Below are positions 43,363 to 54,794 of a stretch of DNA of 64,000 nt, in pieces. The position numbers were made by a program, and so were the translations under genes. Within the stretch, counting starts at the first letter, position 1; the number at the start of each line of letters is the position of its first letter. The DNA is from Isoetes taiwanensis. Lineage: Eukaryota > Streptophyta > Lycopodiopsida > Isoetales > Isoetaceae. The DNA lies in contig JAJEKV010000114.1 of NCBI GenBank assembly GCA_021234155.1, forward strand, positions 571,654-635,653, given 5' to 3'. The notes beneath the pieces are model-generated. The model saw nothing but the letters and a program-made list of their open reading frames with translations, was not told the DNA's origin and made no database searches.

Positions 43363-44060
43363 ACATGTTCTATATTCACTTTAGGATCCTCTTATATATG
43401 CTGGCATTTGTGGAATCAACTCTGAATAAGACCGGGTAGAGTTGCTGATCTAGAGCTCATTTGTCTATCAGTATCTGCTTGCAGCTTAATGGGGTGAATA
43501 TTGCTTTTCGTGCTCATCCGTAGCTTAAGGATGCCTCCTCATCTTAGTTTCTTTTGGTATGCCAGCATTCAATCGGGCTGGATCCTCTCCTGATGCAGAA
43601 AAGAAGATCGTACCATATGCAATGGCTGTGTATTCAGCAAAGTTGCTTATCAGAGTTACAACAAGAGTCACACCAATTGAAGGAATTTAGGAGGCGCCAT
43701 CATGTAAGCGTTAAAGCAAATGAGTTATATAATTGCCAGACTAATTATCAGCGAGGACATGATCCAAGATGTTTCGCCTCAAGGGGAGCGGCCATTCATT
43801 TATTTACAATTGAAAACCTGGTCCTAATCATATGCTTCAGGAAAAGTTGGCAGCATATTTCCTTTCTCATTTTCCAACTGTCATGTCAGGTTACCAATTT
43901 CATATTTATAAAAAATTATCATCCATAACGAAGTATAAGTTTTTGTTTGATGGATATGGTAAAACTTCTAATTCAAGGGAGGAGATAAGAAATGTCAAGT
44001 GATGAGGAAGTTAACTCGGGTTCGACTTAAAGGCTTTTTTTGGATAACGATGGATAAGTA

Positions 44061-47000
44061 CTCCCTATTTGGGTTGGGCTCCCATGGAAACCCTTCCTAT
44101 TTTCCATGGAAACCCTTCCGGCTTTCATTAAAACTAGGAAGTTTCCATGGAAAATAGAAGGGTTTCCAAACCCTTCCTGGTTTTAATGGAAAATTGGAAG
44201 GGTTTCCAATTTGAAAATCGGAAGGGTTTCCTCGGAAAATGAGAAGGGTTTCCATTTTTTTTTTTTTTTTTTTTTTAAAAAAACACGCATACAGCCATTA
44301 ATGGTGCACGCTCATAAATACGCGACACCCAAAATTTAAATTTCAATTCAAATGGAAACCCTTCCTATTTTCCAAAGCCATGGGAAAATAGGAAGGGTTT
44401 CCACAAATGGGGGAAAATAGGAATGGTTTCCACGTTTGATCAAAAAAATTTCTATAGCAAGCTCTTCTTATTCACATTTACATCTAGACTTACACTATAT
44501 ATATGTATTTAATGCAAAAATCTGACTCAGATTCGGGGATGTAAACAAATAGAATAGAATAGTTACCATTAGAGTTCGAATTTTCATGATGGGTATTTTT
44601 GCATTTCAGGCTCCAAAATTTTCATGATAGGTATTTTTGCAATTTAGACATGTGTTGGTCCAATTATTGGGTCTAATTGGTCAATTTACAATAAAAACCC
44701 ATGTTTCCTCTCGGAATCAACATAAGTTAGTGCAAAAAGGGGGGGCAAAAGCTATAAACATGAAAATCTACGGGGAATGTCGATAGGAACCTGAAATGGC
44801 ATTGAAGCAAGGGTTGCCAAGATCCGGCCGCATATCAGATCTGCGGTTGCCCTGCGATGCCCGACGCCATAAAAGGCGTTGATGTGGCAAGTAGGTCTGT
44901 GATGAAATGTGCAATTCATCGCATTGAATCGGCGGAGGAGTCGGATTGGATCAAGAAACGGCTATGTTGTTGAGTAGATTTATTGGACATCCAGATTAGC
45001 CCCGATCCGAAATAAATTCGCCTACAGAGGTTCTATGAAGGAAATTTTGGGTCATGATGATTATTACGGACCAAAAGGTTGAGTGTCAAACACATGTCTT
45101 GAGCCCTTAAAAACATGAAAATAATGACCACAACTAACTGGGGCTAACTAGTTATTGAGCAAAGCATTAGAAAATGGAGAGTTACCTATCGCTAAACATC
45201 GATTAGTGTTTTGGATCCATGGAGCGACATGAAGCTACGGTTTTCTTTGCTCAAGAAGCGCCAAGAAGAAAAAAATAAGCCAATTTTGGTAAAATAGACT
45301 CGTCGACAGTCTAAGAGAGCCGTTACGCGGTCCCGACGACGAGGAGGACGGGCGTAACTTTTGTGGGAAGACAAAAGAGGAAGAAATTGTGGAAGCAGCA
45401 CGGAAGGCCAGAGCACTTAGAGTTAAAGGTGGATAGAATCCCAAAGTCTTTGTTGAAATTGTTGAAATGTTAGGGGAGGGAGGAAGCGAGGGGCTTCCAA
45501 AAGGGCTGCACCTCAAAGTAAAAGATGTGAGGCTTGGCGTGTTAGGGGCCGAGAGTACATTTTACCACTCACTACTCACGAGCAGAGACCTCTGTGGATT
45601 TTGCTCCTACTCAATGTGTACGGTACTTAACACCATACGTACACAAAACTTGCATCGGCCATGACGCCACTGGCATAAAGTTTGCTTGAAAGCAAGTTTC
45701 CTCTCATGAGCAATGAAACACCTGGTTATAGCAAAACAAATTAATAGAAGCTACACGGCCGAGAACCTGAGAGAAAAATTATAGCGGAAAAAGAAAAATC
45801 CAAAATTGGATGTATCGTTATATATGGTTTGATAATGTAATCTAGGCATGTTTCATTTTGGTTGATATTTTATTCTTATAATGTAATCCTAGACATGTAG
45901 AGTTATAAAAAATCATTCTTATTCTTATTCTTAAACCACATCTTCCTAAAGTTATTTAAGTTTGTATCCTTCAAGAACTTTGTTATTTTTGTTTTTTCTT
46001 TAAACATCTTTGGCTCCGGAACCAAATATCTATTCTTTACACCTTATTAGCTTTGAATTATACTTAGGTCATTTGGTAAAGTCTATTAAGTTTGTCTCCA
46101 TCGAGAACTTATTATCAATTTTTCATATCTAAAAGCTTCCCAAACTATGATAGCGAGTCGTTTTAAATTTCAAGCAAGATTCAAAGTTTTTCATAATCGG
46201 TGTTTTCATTTTACAACATGACACTTCATATATCGAATCAATATTCCATGCTTTCATTTTCTATTATCAAGTGTTGATCTTTTTCAAGTAATAGGTTTCT
46301 TCTCAACTTCAACTACAAAAATGTTTACAATATCTTTGTTTATGACACGTACATTCTATACTTGACTTAACTTTAGTTTATCGTTTGTTAGAACCCAAAG
46401 CTCTTCATGGGTGACATTCATATCATGGAAAGATCTCACCAAAGTTATTCTTTTTATTTTTGTCTCGTCATGACAAAATTGTTTCACAAAGTACATCGAA
46501 AATGTTATTCTAGTGCTTATGGAAAGCTCACATAACGTTTCAAATCCGTTTTTCCATACCCTTTAAGTACCTATCGTAGCATAAGGAGTTCTCACGAAAA
46601 CATAAATCCATAGAAATTATTGAAGAGATGATACTTTCTCATCAGATAAAAATCAAATATCCTCAACAAGAACCTAAATCTTTTTGCCTCCAGATATCTG
46701 TGAATTGTATCAGATCTACCTGTTCTTGTTTAGCCTCCACCATGTTTCTATTTTCCATGCCTTACTAACTTGGCTCATCAATACTTTGGCTGCAGATATT
46801 CTGCTTTAAGCATATGCATATTGTTAGACTCTGATCAAAAATTTGAGCATAGAAACCGAGCAACAAGACTATTCGTAGAGAGCAAGGAAAACTTGAAGGG
46901 TCCATTTTTGAAAAACTTGGATTTGTTCGGACATAGAATAGACAAACATAACTTTGCGTATTCATACCTCTTATTGCTATTGTCTGCGGTATGACAACAC

Positions 47001-48050
47001 TATGCAAAAATCGAACCATGTATTGCCACGGATCTTCAAGAGCCACAAATCGATTGCAGCCAAAGTGATTAGAGTGCAACTAGGATAAACTTTAGTGGCT
47101 GTATAATATATCTCATGCAAAACCATGCCATGTAAAACCATATGGACTTACCTGGTTTATTTTCTTCCAGGCTTCTGTATTTTGTCATGATCTGGCATAG
47201 TCATGATGATCTGACACAAATTCCACATCATATAAGCTTTGGATAACCATAAAGCATCAAGAACCCCACCCCAAAGTTCGTAAGAGGGCAAACTGCGGTT
47301 GAAAGCTCATATCAACAAAATCATGTCTCTGAATCTTTGAAGGCGGATGTCTGTCCCGGGAGCCGAGATTGTTAGTATGGTAAAGATATGGCTTTGTGCT
47401 ATGCACAGGGGCCCGATTACGCATCTTAAAACCCCCGTCCATGGCGCGCAAGCGGTTTCATCATAAATTGATGCACATATTTGCGGCTCTTGAAACCAAT
47501 CCGTGACTTCTAGCCACATGCAACTAAAGCGATGTATCGGGCATGTAACATCATATTTGATCGCTTCAAAATGTAGAGGGACCACTTTGTGGCCGATGGC
47601 ACGAGCATTTTCCCCTTTGTAAAATCCAAAATCGAGAAATCTTTGCGAAATCCAAAAATCGAGGCGCTAGTATAAGCCATAAATCCTCAAAGTTTTTGTT
47701 AGTAATCTTCCACAAATCGCTAGAAATCGAATCTGAATCGCCACAAACACTTTCTTAATCCTTGCCTCGTGAATGCTTCTTCAATCCTTGCCAATGAGGT
47801 GAAACCTTGAATGGCCAATTGCAGCGGAGAAGAGGGAGAAGGTGAGGAAGAAAAATTGTTTCTAAAAAGCCTCTTCTAAAAAATAGCCAGGTAGGAATTA
47901 AATCATTCATTAGTTGGCGTCTTCAGCGAAAAAGACTTTTCTTTGGAAACCCTTAGGGGTTCTAATATGAAACCCTTCGGATTTCTAAATCGGGAAGGGT
48001 TCCAACCGGAAGGGTTTCCACTAATTTATTTAATAACCCCAATCGGGGAG
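44061..48050. mobile_element. palindrome-rich putative TIR element, copy 2
   Basis: Counterpart of 9539-13524. The left border has an extra palindrome unit (CCCATGGAAACCCTTCCTAT before the CATGGAAACCCTTCCGG shared with copy 1), so the array differs in unit number between copies. The acidic frame of copy 1 (10616) is destroyed here. The right border retains AACCCCAATCGGGG. Confidence 0.4.
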
Positions 48051-48909
48051 ATAGTGTGGCGTGGATAATGTGTATTTCATCCTTGGTCCTTTGACTCTGA
48101 GACCTCACGTATTGACTCAATCCCCAAGATTGAGGACTCGGCGATATCATGGATATCCTCGATAAATGCTTTATTTCACGTTGAATGCCAATGCATACAC
48201 ATTATTGTTGGCCTCAATCTCATGGATCTGCTCGACAAATGCTTCATTTTGTGTAATGTGTACCCATTCTTTTTTATGCTATTGTTGGCCTCATGCAAGT
48301 GACAAGTGACAAGTTCATGAAGCCCCTTACGACGCCAAACCTTTGATTGATGGGCGCGATGTGGGTTTTATATTTTTGGAAATCCGAGATCGTTTTGAGG
48401 GATTTTCAACATGGAGATTTTGCTTAACCTACATTAATCAAGCGTCATTGGGGCAGGCCTTGATGTCGCTTGATTAGCATGAGACATCAATTGGCATGAG
48501 GTCGTTTAGCAACAGAGTCAAATGATTTTTTGTGCCGGACGAGAAATGGGCATGCCAAAATGTTTTTCCTCATTTGTTATTGTTTTTTCGATGTAGTGCA
48601 GAGAGTTCTGATGAAAGCCGCAGCCCTTTCATGAATGCAGGCGGAACCGGGAATGCATCTCATGTGATTGAGGCCATTTGAGAGGGCGGTCGGTAGAAAA
48701 TTTTGGATAGAAACAATTCTAAACCGAGGCTTTGAGAAGCGAAGGTAGTCCATGGCACTAGAAATGATTTCTTGCCTCCTCCAAGGAGCCCTATGGAAAC
48801 AAAGAAGCTACCTAGGAGGCTCTACTTGCGGCCATAATTGCTCTCAAGTTAGAACAAAACAGATATCTATTCTCTTATTTGGCATACCTAGTTTGGTGTC
48901 TTTGATTAG

Positions 48910-49145
48910 GTGCAAGCTGGGGTTCATGATGGTTGGACATGCCGAGGGATGACATAGATGCTTTCTTGGAAACTACTCAACTCTCTAAAGAAGATCGGGA
49001 TGCATTGACTATTCAGGAGCTTATGCAACTCCGATGGCTAAAGAAGCTAACGACAAGGCTAAAAGAAGCTAACGACAAGGTTGAGAAATTCTTGAGGTCA
49101 CCAACTAATGCACGCAGCGTAGTCGCGATTTTACACACGTTCAAG
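48910..49145 (+). pseudogene. exon-like gene fragment, open copy
   Basis: Counterpart of 14392-14623, bounded by TTTGATTAG and AAG|GTACGTAA. One frame is open from about 48933 through the donor, encoding DDIDAFLETTQLSKEDRDAL, QELMQL, LKEANDKVEKFLRSPTNARS and VVAILHTFK. It is helical and charged. No family recognised and no neighbouring exon confirmed. Confidence 0.35.
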
Positions 49146-49394
49146 GTACGTAAAACTAAAATTAGATGATATTCATTATTCATCTTAATACATGAGCTCT
49201 TGTACATTACTATATCTTATATCGCTTATAACATCTTTAATAGGTGCATAATATACACATGAATTATAGCGGTCATCCATGATTCACTCATATCGCGGAC
49301 TATGTAAGATGATTCAATTAAGCTTATATGTGTTTCTCACGGAACCCAAACAAGATGAATAACAACACGACCATTAGCTATTCCTTGCGTTTTT

Positions 49395-50214
49395 GGTGAA
49401 CTACCATGAATTGGTTATTGGGTTGGATCTCTCTCTAGTTTCATCGAATCGAGTTTGATTACAGAAGTTTATTGGTGTAACCGGCACATGATTCTTAAAA
49501 CTGGTTTTGGAGGTTTTGGCCAAGCATCTCGGAGTTAATTGAGTAAAAGTGTGTTCATTTGCTTTTCACATTGCAAAAAGAGGTTATTTATCTCCGCTAC
49601 TTGATTTTATTTGTGGATAATTCTAGATGGTTTTAGGTTTGTGTCACTTTGTTTTATCGACAAAGTATCGTAATATGACTTTGGAGATATAAAAGGTATG
49701 GATCATTGGATTGATCTATAATAATTGGTATCGAGCAGCCCCGCTATTCTTAACGCCTTTTAATTTTTGGGTTGGTGCCGGAGATTGCAAACCGAATAGA
49801 TATTATTATTCGACTATTCTTGATGTTAAGTAAATCATCTAGTTGGTGTGGATGATTGCAAACCGGAATAGAAATCCTTCCCTGAGAAATCAAATGATTT
49901 CTCTTCATGAATTTAATTTATTTGATTTTTCTTACCAATCGATTCGTCTTAAAACAAGAGAGCCCTCTAGAGTAGCTCTTGAATATTTGTATGGCGAATT
50001 CTTTTTGTTGCAAGAAACATATATGAATCTATTAGGTACAGGTGATTTGGAATAAGCAGTGGGAACTGAGCCTATCCTATCTTATCAATCCATTTTATTT
50101 TGCCAAAATAGACCTCCTTCAAATAAAGCCTAACCAAAACTGACAATCCATCTCTTTTGGCCGGGATGGATCTCTCCGATTCAACTCTTCCGATATATAC
50201 GATGGGCCTAATGT
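49395..50214 (+). mobile_element. truncated LTR, primer site and 5' internal region, copy 2
   Basis: Counterpart of 14874-15687. The primer site reads TGGTATCGAGC (about 49725), lacking the A of CAG relative to copy 1. Otherwise collinear up to the LINE target site at 50215. Confidence 0.65.
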
Positions 50215-50496
50215 ATTTCGATCCATTATTTTTTTTTTTTTTTTTTTTTTTTTTTGAGAGAGAAAGAAGTTTTTTAGTCATTAATTATAAAAAGCAATTA
50301 CATAATGTCATAGGTATCTCCATCGAGATAGACCCTTAGATTTAAGCTAAAAATATTCTAAATTAGCTTAAAATAGCAGAAGTAGAGCAAAATAATATAG
50401 TTTGAAAACTTTGGATCCGAGGAGAATTGTGAATTCCTGAATCCCCAACCAGTTGAATCTTTATGCCAAACTTGTACCTGGTAAAAGCAAAGTAAA

Positions 50497-52215
50497 TCAG
50501 AAGTTATAGGTATGAAGGTAATGGAAGTGATCACGGATCAAAGGCTGATAGATGGGAATTTGGTTGCTTCCCCAATCAACCAACTCAAGCGTTCCGGCAG
50601 GAGTTGCGGTGGCCATTAGGTGGATCAAAGGTTCCAAAAAGGTCCCCGCTCTTCCCCTATGGTAATAGTAACTCTCTGTAGAGTTCAAATTGAGCATCTG
50701 TCATCTCTCTGCCATATCTATGTATGAACCAAAATAAAGCTGTCATTAAATGAGTCCCCTTGCAGAATTCATTTGCCCATAATATTTCTCTTCTTTGGAA
50801 CTTCACTATTTTGTCCATTAAGTGCCCTTTTACTGTCCCAGTCCAGAAGCTATGATCATGATTGAACTGAAAAGTATCCACCCTGTTGGTATCCAGTTTT
50901 GTCATTATAGCCTCCTCTGCCATATCATACTGCATATCTAGCTTGAATTTACAGTTCCAAAGATACTCTAGCAACAAAGCCATCAGAATTAGTACGATTT
51001 GACAAAACAATTTAAAGCTATTAAAAGGACCAACAAAATACCCAAACAAATCCAACTTGATATCATATTTTTCAGCATATCTATTTTTGTGAGCTGTAGC
51101 CATCATTTCAATGTCATACATAATTTGAAATTTAATCCAAACAATAGTGAGTTGATGACCTCCATGAAGACACCTATTTCTGTGTTTCCAAATATTCCAT
51201 AATATAATATAACAGACAGAATTCTTTAGAGGCTCATTGTTGGAGATGAAGTCAATTATGCTCATAGGCTTAGAAATACCAAAAGTGCTTGAAATCCAGA
51301 CCCAAAGAAAATCTAACTTTGGACATAAAAGATGTGCTCGTGATTCGGAAGAATTACAACCAAGAGGACAGAGTTATGAGATATTATGGTCTTGGCTAGA
51401 ATAGATCCTATAAATAAGTTCCAAGCAAGGAATACTTTTATTAGCTAGAAGCCAAGTGAAAAAAGTTATCTTTGGCTGACAGTAATTCTTCCAGATATTT
51501 TTGAACAGCCTAGATTCAACTTCAGGATTAATATTCCAGTATTTTGCAGCTTTGGATTTAGGGAAGTCTCGAGTTAAGTAGGCATAAATGCAGGAGACTT
51601 TATAAATTTTCTTGCCACCACATGACCAATGAATATTACATATAGAATTCGGATCAATTTGAATATTTCTCAGAGATCTCATAATTTTATCATAAAGGAT
51701 TCTATCAGTAGAAGTACCTCCAATTTTGGATTTAAGTCCAGTCCATGAGATCCACCTGTTTTCATGCCAAATATCCCCTAAGCAAGATATACCTTTTTGC
51801 AACCATTTTTTATAAATTATGGGATGTTTAAGGGCAAAAGGCCTTTGATCTCGAGAAACCAAGTTTGGATTCCAGAAGATACTAGAATTATGACAGGAAT
51901 CCTGGATTGCATCATGATTGAAAGCTTTGGAGACTTGTTCCAAGAAATGATTAAATTTCTCATTAAGGGAGAAGTGTTGGGGCCTGGTTTGAGATCAAAG
52001 AAAGCAGAATGAGGCAGTTGATGTTTGACAGAGGGGTGTCCATCAAAAGTACTGTTTTGAAGCCAATGCTTTATAAAAGGGGTAGCAGGATTGCCCTGCT
52101 TATACAGAGTTTTCCAAACATATTTACCTGCTAAAGCATAACCTTGAAGAAGCAAGTTTTTACATCCAAGCCCTCCTTTATTCTTCTTCTGAGTAACATA
52201 ATTCCAGTTGACCAT
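50497..52215 (-). pseudogene. LINE ORF2 C-terminal part (zf-RVT and tail), broken, copy 2
   Basis: Follows the 880-codon frame after a shift near 52228, where NHMVNWNYVTQ should continue. Segments at 52215-51817 and 51943-51374 overlap through another shift. The zf-RVT zinc-binding part is recognisable as IWKNYCQPKITFFTWLLANK, then LCPLGCNSSES after the stop. The TAA at 51374-51376 is shared with copy 1. The tail 51265-50657 is one frame here, whereas copy 1 needs a shift. The final stop is at 50497. Confidence 0.75.
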
Positions 52216-54773
52216 ATGATTCTTGCCCGAATATAGTTCCTTACTATCCTCTCAATCTGTTGGTAGATGCATTTAAGAGCCAGAAGAGCCGAGGAGAAAT
52301 ATATGTGAGAACTAGAGAGAACAGAGTTAGCAATAATTGTTCTTCCAGCCAAAGAGAGACAACTCCCATAATTATTGAGCTTCCTTCTTATTTTAGAAAC
52401 AATAGGGGACCACAGATTTTTGACTGAAGCATCCAGAGATAAGGGCATACCAAGAAGAGTAGTAGAATGATTAAAGTCAAAGCATTTGATACCAAGGATG
52501 TCAAGTCTATTAGACTCCCCTAAGATGATACATTTTTGCTGATTTAGATAGATGCCAGAAACAACACTAAATCCTTTAATGGTGTTCAAAAAGAATTCAA
52601 TGTTATTAATGTCATTCTTCAGAAAGCTGAATGAGTCATCAGCATATTGCATTAAAGATAATTGGTTCTCATTATCAGGGAGCCATAAACCTTCAATATT
52701 TCCTGCTTGCTGGTGGTACTGAATTACCCTTGTTAGCATTTCAGCAACAATAATAAAAAGGTAGGGTGCCAGAGGACAACCCTGCCTGACACCTTTGTTC
52801 AAAGAAAAGAATTTGCTTGGAGAACCATTTATTAAAATGGATGACTGAGATCTTATGTTAAGCCCCATAATGAGATCAATCAATTTGGCAGGGAGGCCAA
52901 TTTTCTGGAGGGAGAGGATAAGAAAGTCCCATCTTACAGTATCAAAGGCTTTAGAAAAGTCTAGCTTCAATAAAACACAGTTTTGGTTTGAAAGCTTAGC
53001 CCAATGCATGCCCTCCATTGCTGCTATATAGTTATCAAGAATATACATGTTGGATAGAAAAGCAGATTGGTGTAGACTAATATTTTTATGGAGGAAACCT
53101 TTGATTCTGTTGGCTATGATCTTTGCACAGAGCTTATAAGTTGTATTGGTCAATGAAATAGGCCTCCAGTCACTAAAAGTCTCGGGATTGTCAATTTTAG
53201 GAATAAGAGAGATAAAACCAGAGGATAATGCAGGGTGCAAATGATTGGATAACCAAAAACCATTAATCATGTGAACCAAATCTTGCTTAATAAGATCCCA
53301 AAATTTAATGTAAAATTCTGGGGGAAGGCCATCAGGGCCAGGACTTTTACCTTTAGCCAGGCTAAACAAGATTTGTTTGATCTCCTCTTCAGAAGGCAAT
53401 CTTAAAATTTGATCACTTAAAGGGTCAACAATATTATTAGGCAAAGAGTTAAGAATATCCAGGAAACCTTTAGCCTCAGCATTATCCCAATTGATATCTT
53501 GCTGATTAGAGAAAATAGAAGAATATTTTGAGTATAAAAACTCAGAGATACCCTTTGGATCATTAAGAATAATGCCATTATCATCTTGAATGGAAGAGAA
53601 CTGCTTTTTTAGAAGCCTATTCTTGGCAATTCTAAAAAAGAATTTGGAATTGCAATTATCCATGTGATTGTGAAATTTGATCTTGCTTTTCATGGCAGCC
53701 CCTTTGGCTTCAAATTCTTCAATATTCTTAATATCATGCTCCAGATCATCCTCAATATGATGCAAAGAGGGATTTAAAGGGTCAGTCTGCAGTTTAGATC
53801 TGACTTCTTTCATGGCTATCAGAAGCTTGTTTTTTGTATTTCTCTTATGATCTTGCAGAGATTTGCACCATCCTTTGATCCACGTTTTAGCAGCCTTTAT
53901 ATTAGAATAAAAAGCTTTCATAGAGAGATTTTCATGAACTCTCAGCAGATTGCTATAGAACTCTCTAAATTCAGTACAGAATTTATCATTGCTCAAAATG
54001 GAGCAGTTTAACTTAAATGGAATGTTCCCTTGTCTCATAATGCTCAGAGGATGTTTAGTTTGGAGGAACTGAGGCTGGTGGTCAGAAATAGAGGTGCTCT
54101 CATCACTAAATACGACATTATTGTCCCAAAAAGGTAACTCAGAATTTTTTACATAAAATCTGTCTAAGGCACAATAGACTCTGGAGTGGCCATCTTGTTT
54201 ATTTGACCATGTAAATTTGGCAGTGGAAGAAGGGATATAACTGAAAAGGTGAGAGTCTAACAGAGATTCCCAATTTTCCCTTTCTTTGACAGTCATGCTG
54301 AAGTTATTGTTAGACTTAAATTCAGCACAGGGCGTGTTATTGAAGTCACCAGCTAGGATCCAAGTAACAGAATTGTGATTTTGAAGCCATGTATTAATTT
54401 GAGGCCAAATTAACTCTCTATCTCTTGAATTGGTTGAGGCATAGATATTCACAACCCCAAAGAAAGAATTTGAGATATTGAAGATCACTGCCTGCCATCT
54501 ATTACAAGGACTATTATATAGGGTGGAATGTTTGAGATTTCTCCAAATTATGCAAAGACCCCCAGAAGTATTAGCGGCCTCAATCCAGATAGAAGACTGA
54601 CCTGGACCAATCCAGTCAGCCAGATTTGAACACTCAAAGTTGGGGAGTCTCAGCTCTTGAAGCAAAATAATGTCTGCCTTATATTCCCTAATATGTAAAA
54701 TGGCCCTCCTTCTCTTAAGGGGACCTTTAATTCCTCTTAAATTCCAAGAAAGAATCTTCATTGGAATAACCAA
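52131..54773 (-). CDS. LINE ORF2, endonuclease and reverse transcriptase (880 codons open)
   Basis: The longest open frame of the window. Residues about 1-230 form an APE-like endonuclease: N in SWNLRG (about 10), E in LLQELRLP (about 40), VNIYAS (about 110), GDFN (about 145), FTWSN and SISDHQPQ. Residues about 450-760 form the reverse transcriptase, with KGKSPGPDGLPPEF, FISLIPK, DWRPISLTNTTYK, LKLDFSKAFD, GVRQGCPLAPYLF and MQYADDSFSF (catalytic Asp pair). This is the usual plant L1 order. It starts 22 bases after ORF1 ends. The last 30 or so codons (after RNYI) are out of frame because of an indel near 52228, so the C-terminal zinc region is detached. Confidence 0.9.
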   Translation of the reverse strand: MVIPMKILSWNLRGIKGPLKRRRAILHIREYKADIILLQELRLPNFECSNLADWIGPGQSSIWIEAANTSGGLCIIWRNLKHSTLYNSPCNRWQAVIFNISNSFFGVVNIYASTNSRDRELIWPQINTWLQNHNSVTWILAGDFNNTPCAEFKSNNNFSMTVKERENWESLLDSHLFSYIPSSTAKFTWSNKQDGHSRVYCALDRFYVKNSELPFWDNNVVFSDESTSISDHQPQFLQTKHPLSIMRQGNIPFKLNCSILSNDKFCTEFREFYSNLLRVHENLSMKAFYSNIKAAKTWIKGWCKSLQDHKRNTKNKLLIAMKEVRSKLQTDPLNPSLHHIEDDLEHDIKNIEEFEAKGAAMKSKIKFHNHMDNCNSKFFFRIAKNRLLKKQFSSIQDDNGIILNDPKGISEFLYSKYSSIFSNQQDINWDNAEAKGFLDILNSLPNNIVDPLSDQILRLPSEEEIKQILFSLAKGKSPGPDGLPPEFYIKFWDLIKQDLVHMINGFWLSNHLHPALSSGFISLIPKIDNPETFSDWRPISLTNTTYKLCAKIIANRIKGFLHKNISLHQSAFLSNMYILDNYIAAMEGMHWAKLSNQNCVLLKLDFSKAFDTVRWDFLILSLQKIGLPAKLIDLIMGLNIRSQSSILINGSPSKFFSLNKGVRQGCPLAPYLFIIVAEMLTRVIQYHQQAGNIEGLWLPDNENQLSLMQYADDSFSFLKNDINNIEFFLNTIKGFSVVSGIYLNQQKCIILGESNRLDILGIKCFDFNHSTTLLGMPLSLDASVKNLWSPIVSKIRRKLNNYGSCLSLAGRTIIANSVLSSSHIYFSSALLALKCIYQQIERIVRNYIRARIIWSTGIMLLRRRIKEGLDVKTCFFKVML

Positions 54774-54794
54774 GATAATATGGAGAATATCAAT

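Noticed and set aside
50072-50281. Poly-Lys frame near the LINE tail
   Set aside because: Translation of the poly(A)/T run and flanking target site.
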